From positions 2,261,501-2,325,500 of the forward strand of contig NZ_CP019288.1 of assembly GCF_009901525.1 (NCBI RefSeq): a stretch of 64,000 bases of DNA, read 5' to 3'. The stretch's first letter is position 1. Each line of letters begins with the position of its first letter. This document shows, piece by piece, positions 62,250-64,000 of this stretch. Under the pieces are notes generated by a model. The model made no database searches. It was not told the DNA's origin and was given only the letters and a program-made list of their open reading frames with translations. The stretch comes from Kordia antarctica. GTDB taxonomy: Bacteria > Bacteroidota > Bacteroidia > Flavobacteriales > Flavobacteriaceae. Both the position numbers and the translations under genes were made by a program.

Positions 62250-63419
62250 CTAATTTTTAAGTTTAGTTTGAACACGTATTAACTGTCTTGAAAAGTAATT
62301 TGTATCAGGAGAGTTTTGTTCTTTAGATAGATTTACTGCTGTTTGATGAGCTTTCAACGCTTTTTTTATTTCATTATTTTCTTCATAAGCATCACCTAAA
62401 GCTTTATGAGCAATAGCCGATTGAGGATATTTTTTTATATTTTCTTCAAATAAATTGATTGCCATATCCGTTTGACCATCATCAAGTAATACATAGGCAA
62501 CACGCCTTAATGTTCTATTAGGAATCTCTTTAGAAGTTTGATACTTATCAGCTCTATGTGAATAATAGGTTTTAAGAGCATTAAGCCCACCACGGTTTTT
62601 GAAATCTTCATAACTACTGTATCTAGGAGATTGATAATCGGCAAATACTTTAGATAACCCTTCATACATAGTAAGATATGGAGTGGTCATATGTACTTGA
62701 TTTTCTATAAAGTTATATTTCCAATCTAATGATTTAGGAGCTTCATTTTTTAAGATTTCTACAAACTTTTTAAGCGCATTTGTTGCACGTTCACCTTCTG
62801 CCGCTTCATCTGCTAATGTAAAATAAAGAGATTTATTTAGTGCCTTTTCTGTTTTAAACAATTCATTAAACTTACCATGTAATTCAGAGTCTAAAATTTG
62901 AATTACAGGACTTGCCGCTATATAATTATCAAACAACGAGGATTCTGTTGCCAAATAATTTAAGACAAATGCACCAGCCATAGAGTGACCAAAAATGGTT
63001 TTATGGTTTGTAGTGCGATAGTTTTTTTCAACAAACGGTATCACTTCATCTTTAATATACTGCTTAAATTTATCCCTCTCTCTGGCTAAATCTCTATTTC
63101 TTGTTCCTTGATTATTTGGAATAGCAACAATAATACTTTCTGGCATTCTTTCATTTTCAGCTAAAAGGGTGGACGCATTCGATGTATGTTGAAAATGATT
63201 GTCGCCATCTAAAACATAGATTACGGGATATTTCTTTTCTGAGTTTTTGTAATCATTTGGTAGGTGAATCAATAAATTGCGTTCTTCATTTAGGATAGAT
63301 GATTGAATCTTATGAAGGCTACCAATTTCTACTGTAACTGGCTCACTAACTATTTCTTGTTGTGCTTGAGTAGTAGTTAAAAATAGGATTACTAATATTC
63401 CTGTAATGATTTTTTTCAT
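62250..63419 (-). CDS. Secreted esterase with C-terminal TPR-like repeats
   Basis: A 389-residue protein with signal peptide ending TTTQAQ. The alpha/beta-hydrolase domain of the esterase-D type shows KKYPVIYVLDGDNHFQHTS, the nucleophile elbow GHSMAGA (Ser146) and a late His in NQVHMTTPYL. The C-terminal 100 residues hold TPR-like helices (RVAYVLLDDGQTDMAINLFEENIKKYPQSAIAHKALGDAYEENNEIKKALKAHQTAV). Such enzymes hydrolyse siderophore or carboxyl esters in the periplasm. The substrate here is unknown, and the link to copper genes is by position only. Confidence 0.85.
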   Translation of the reverse strand: MKKIITGILVILFLTTTQAQQEIVSEPVTVEIGSLHKIQSSILNEERNLLIHLPNDYKNSEKKYPVIYVLDGDNHFQHTSNASTLLAENERMPESIIVAIPNNQGTRNRDLARERDKFKQYIKDEVIPFVEKNYRTTNHKTIFGHSMAGAFVLNYLATESSLFDNYIAASPVIQILDSELHGKFNELFKTEKALNKSLYFTLADEAAEGERATNALKKFVEILKNEAPKSLDWKYNFIENQVHMTTPYLTMYEGLSKVFADYQSPRYSSYEDFKNRGGLNALKTYYSHRADKYQTSKEIPNRTLRRVAYVLLDDGQTDMAINLFEENIKKYPQSAIAHKALGDAYEENNEIKKALKAHQTAVNLSKEQNSPDTNYFSRQLIRVQTKLKN

Positions 63420-63511
63420 TTTAATGATTGTTTAAATTTTAATTAAAAGTAGAATAACCTTATACAATTTAATAGAGGTATATGCTATCTCAAGTTGTTC
63501 CAAAATATTGG

Positions 63512-63525
63512 ACACTACAAATTTC
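63512..63525 (-). promoter_or_regulatory. Shared copper-block motif, copy 2
   Basis: The 14-base motif of 61892-61905 again, in the same orientation, 92 bases before the esterase start codon. Confidence 0.5.
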
Positions 63526-63546
63526 AGAACTTTTAGCGAAGAACGT

Positions 63547-63609
63547 GTTATGGAATATACCGAAAGAGTTATAGAATATGCCGAAGGAGTTATAGAGTCT
63601 TCCGTTGTA
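63547..63609. repeat. Three 21-base direct repeats beside AraC-type gene
   Basis: Units at 63547-63567, 63568-63588 and 63589-63609. The first two differ at three positions; the third is diverged after GTTATAGAGT. Each begins GTTAT-GA-T. A 21-base step equals two helical turns, as in AraC-family operators. Confidence 0.75.
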
Positions 63610-63622
63610 AAACTTATCTGCT

Positions 63623-64000
63623 CTAAATTTCATCCAACGATTTACGATTTCTATCAATAGATTTCTTAAAGTGCGTTGGCGTCATTCCAGTTACTTTTTT
63701 AAATTGGTTGCTCAAATAGGCAACGCTACTATAATTCAACTTATAGGCTATTTCACTTAAAGTTAACTCGTCATAGACTATCAGTTCTTTAACGCGTTCA
63801 ATCTTCTGATTTATAATATATTCCTCAAATGTGATACTTTCAACCGATGAGAAAAGTGAGCTTAAATATTTGTAATCTAGGTTGAGTTCATTACTTATGA
63901 CGTCTGCCCATACTATATCAGTTTCTTCATTTGAATGGTGTATTCTATTTACAACCAAATTCTTCATTTGCTCAATTAACTGACTTTTACGATTATTAAT
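63623..64000 (-). CDS. AraC-type regulator, N-terminus beyond window
   Basis: The visible 125 codons begin with INNRKSQLIEQ at the window edge. An in-frame ATG occurs at 63965-63967, but the frame stays open past it to base 64000, so the true start is probably outside. The C-terminal AraC helix-turn-helix pair is complete: ITFEEYIINQKIERVKELIVYDELTLSEIAYKLNYSSVAYLSNQFKKVTGMTPTHFKKSI. The preceding segment (KNLVVNRIHHSNEETDIVWADVISNELNLDYKYLSSLFSSVESI) matches the form of a flavobacterial family in which a metal-binding HMA-like domain precedes the AraC domain. If that holds here, it senses copper. The three 21-base repeats just downstream are likely binding sites. Confidence 0.8.
   Translation of the reverse strand: MNNRKSQLIEQMKNLVVNRIHHSNEETDIVWADVISNELNLDYKYLSSLFSSVESITFEEYIINQKIERVKELIVYDELTLSEIAYKLNYSSVAYLSNQFKKVTGMTPTHFKKSIDRNRKSLDEI

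Overview
The window looks like a chromosome segment from a marine member of the Flavobacteriaceae (Bacteroidota). The base composition is AT-rich. It carries two SusC/SusD pairs, a type IX secretion C-terminal sorting domain, many short lipoproteins, TAnnTTTG promoter elements and a bacteroidete-type S12/S7/S10/spc/alpha ribosomal super-operon. Kordia or a close relative is a guess from general look only.

Layout. 1-2620: a truncated lipoprotein gene, carA and an FkbM methyltransferase gene. 2663-20023: one long leftward translation/transcription super-operon, from a promoter upstream of rpsL to a terminator after rplQ. It runs rpsL-rpsG-fusA-rpsJ-[attenuator-like gap]-rplC ... secY-infA-rpmJ-rpsM-rpsK-rpsD-rpoA-rplQ. 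Two of its genes, rpmJ and rpmD, are under 60 codons. 20131-36180: envelope and uptake functions, with an Omp85-like barrel protein, two SusC/SusD loci with accessory lipoproteins, and a T9SS-exported arylsulfotransferase-like protein between them. 36246-46927: housekeeping genes (rlmB, rhomboid protease, rarA, HAD phosphatase, deacetylase-like protein, radC) mixed with lipoproteins and clusters of short dispersed inverted-repeat elements.

47100-59384 is an accessory island. A large serine recombinase sits at its left edge. Behind it lies a 231-bp tandem repeat array whose units carry different but self-complementary palindromes, then an intact IS66 element with an 8-bp target duplication, then about 1.5 kb of very AT-rich DNA holding an array of degenerate palindromes. 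Next comes a 1847-bp tandem duplication of a small module: a four-helix membrane protein, a 64-residue charged protein and a convergent XRE-type regulator. Copy 2 also encodes a 46-residue lipoprotein overlapping the membrane gene. The island ends in a run of tiny single-helix membrane genes, strong hairpins, one candidate structured RNA and two iteron-like direct-repeat arrays. 59385-64000 is a copper-handling block: a CopZ-like chaperone, CopA, an esterase with TPR-like repeats, and an AraC-type regulator cut off by the window edge.

How it works together. The left third is core growth machinery driven mainly from one promoter. The middle is surface nutrient capture. The right third is mobile or accessory DNA, and the duplicated membrane/XRE module there is the best candidate for an undescribed system. 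Its function cannot be read from sequence alone.
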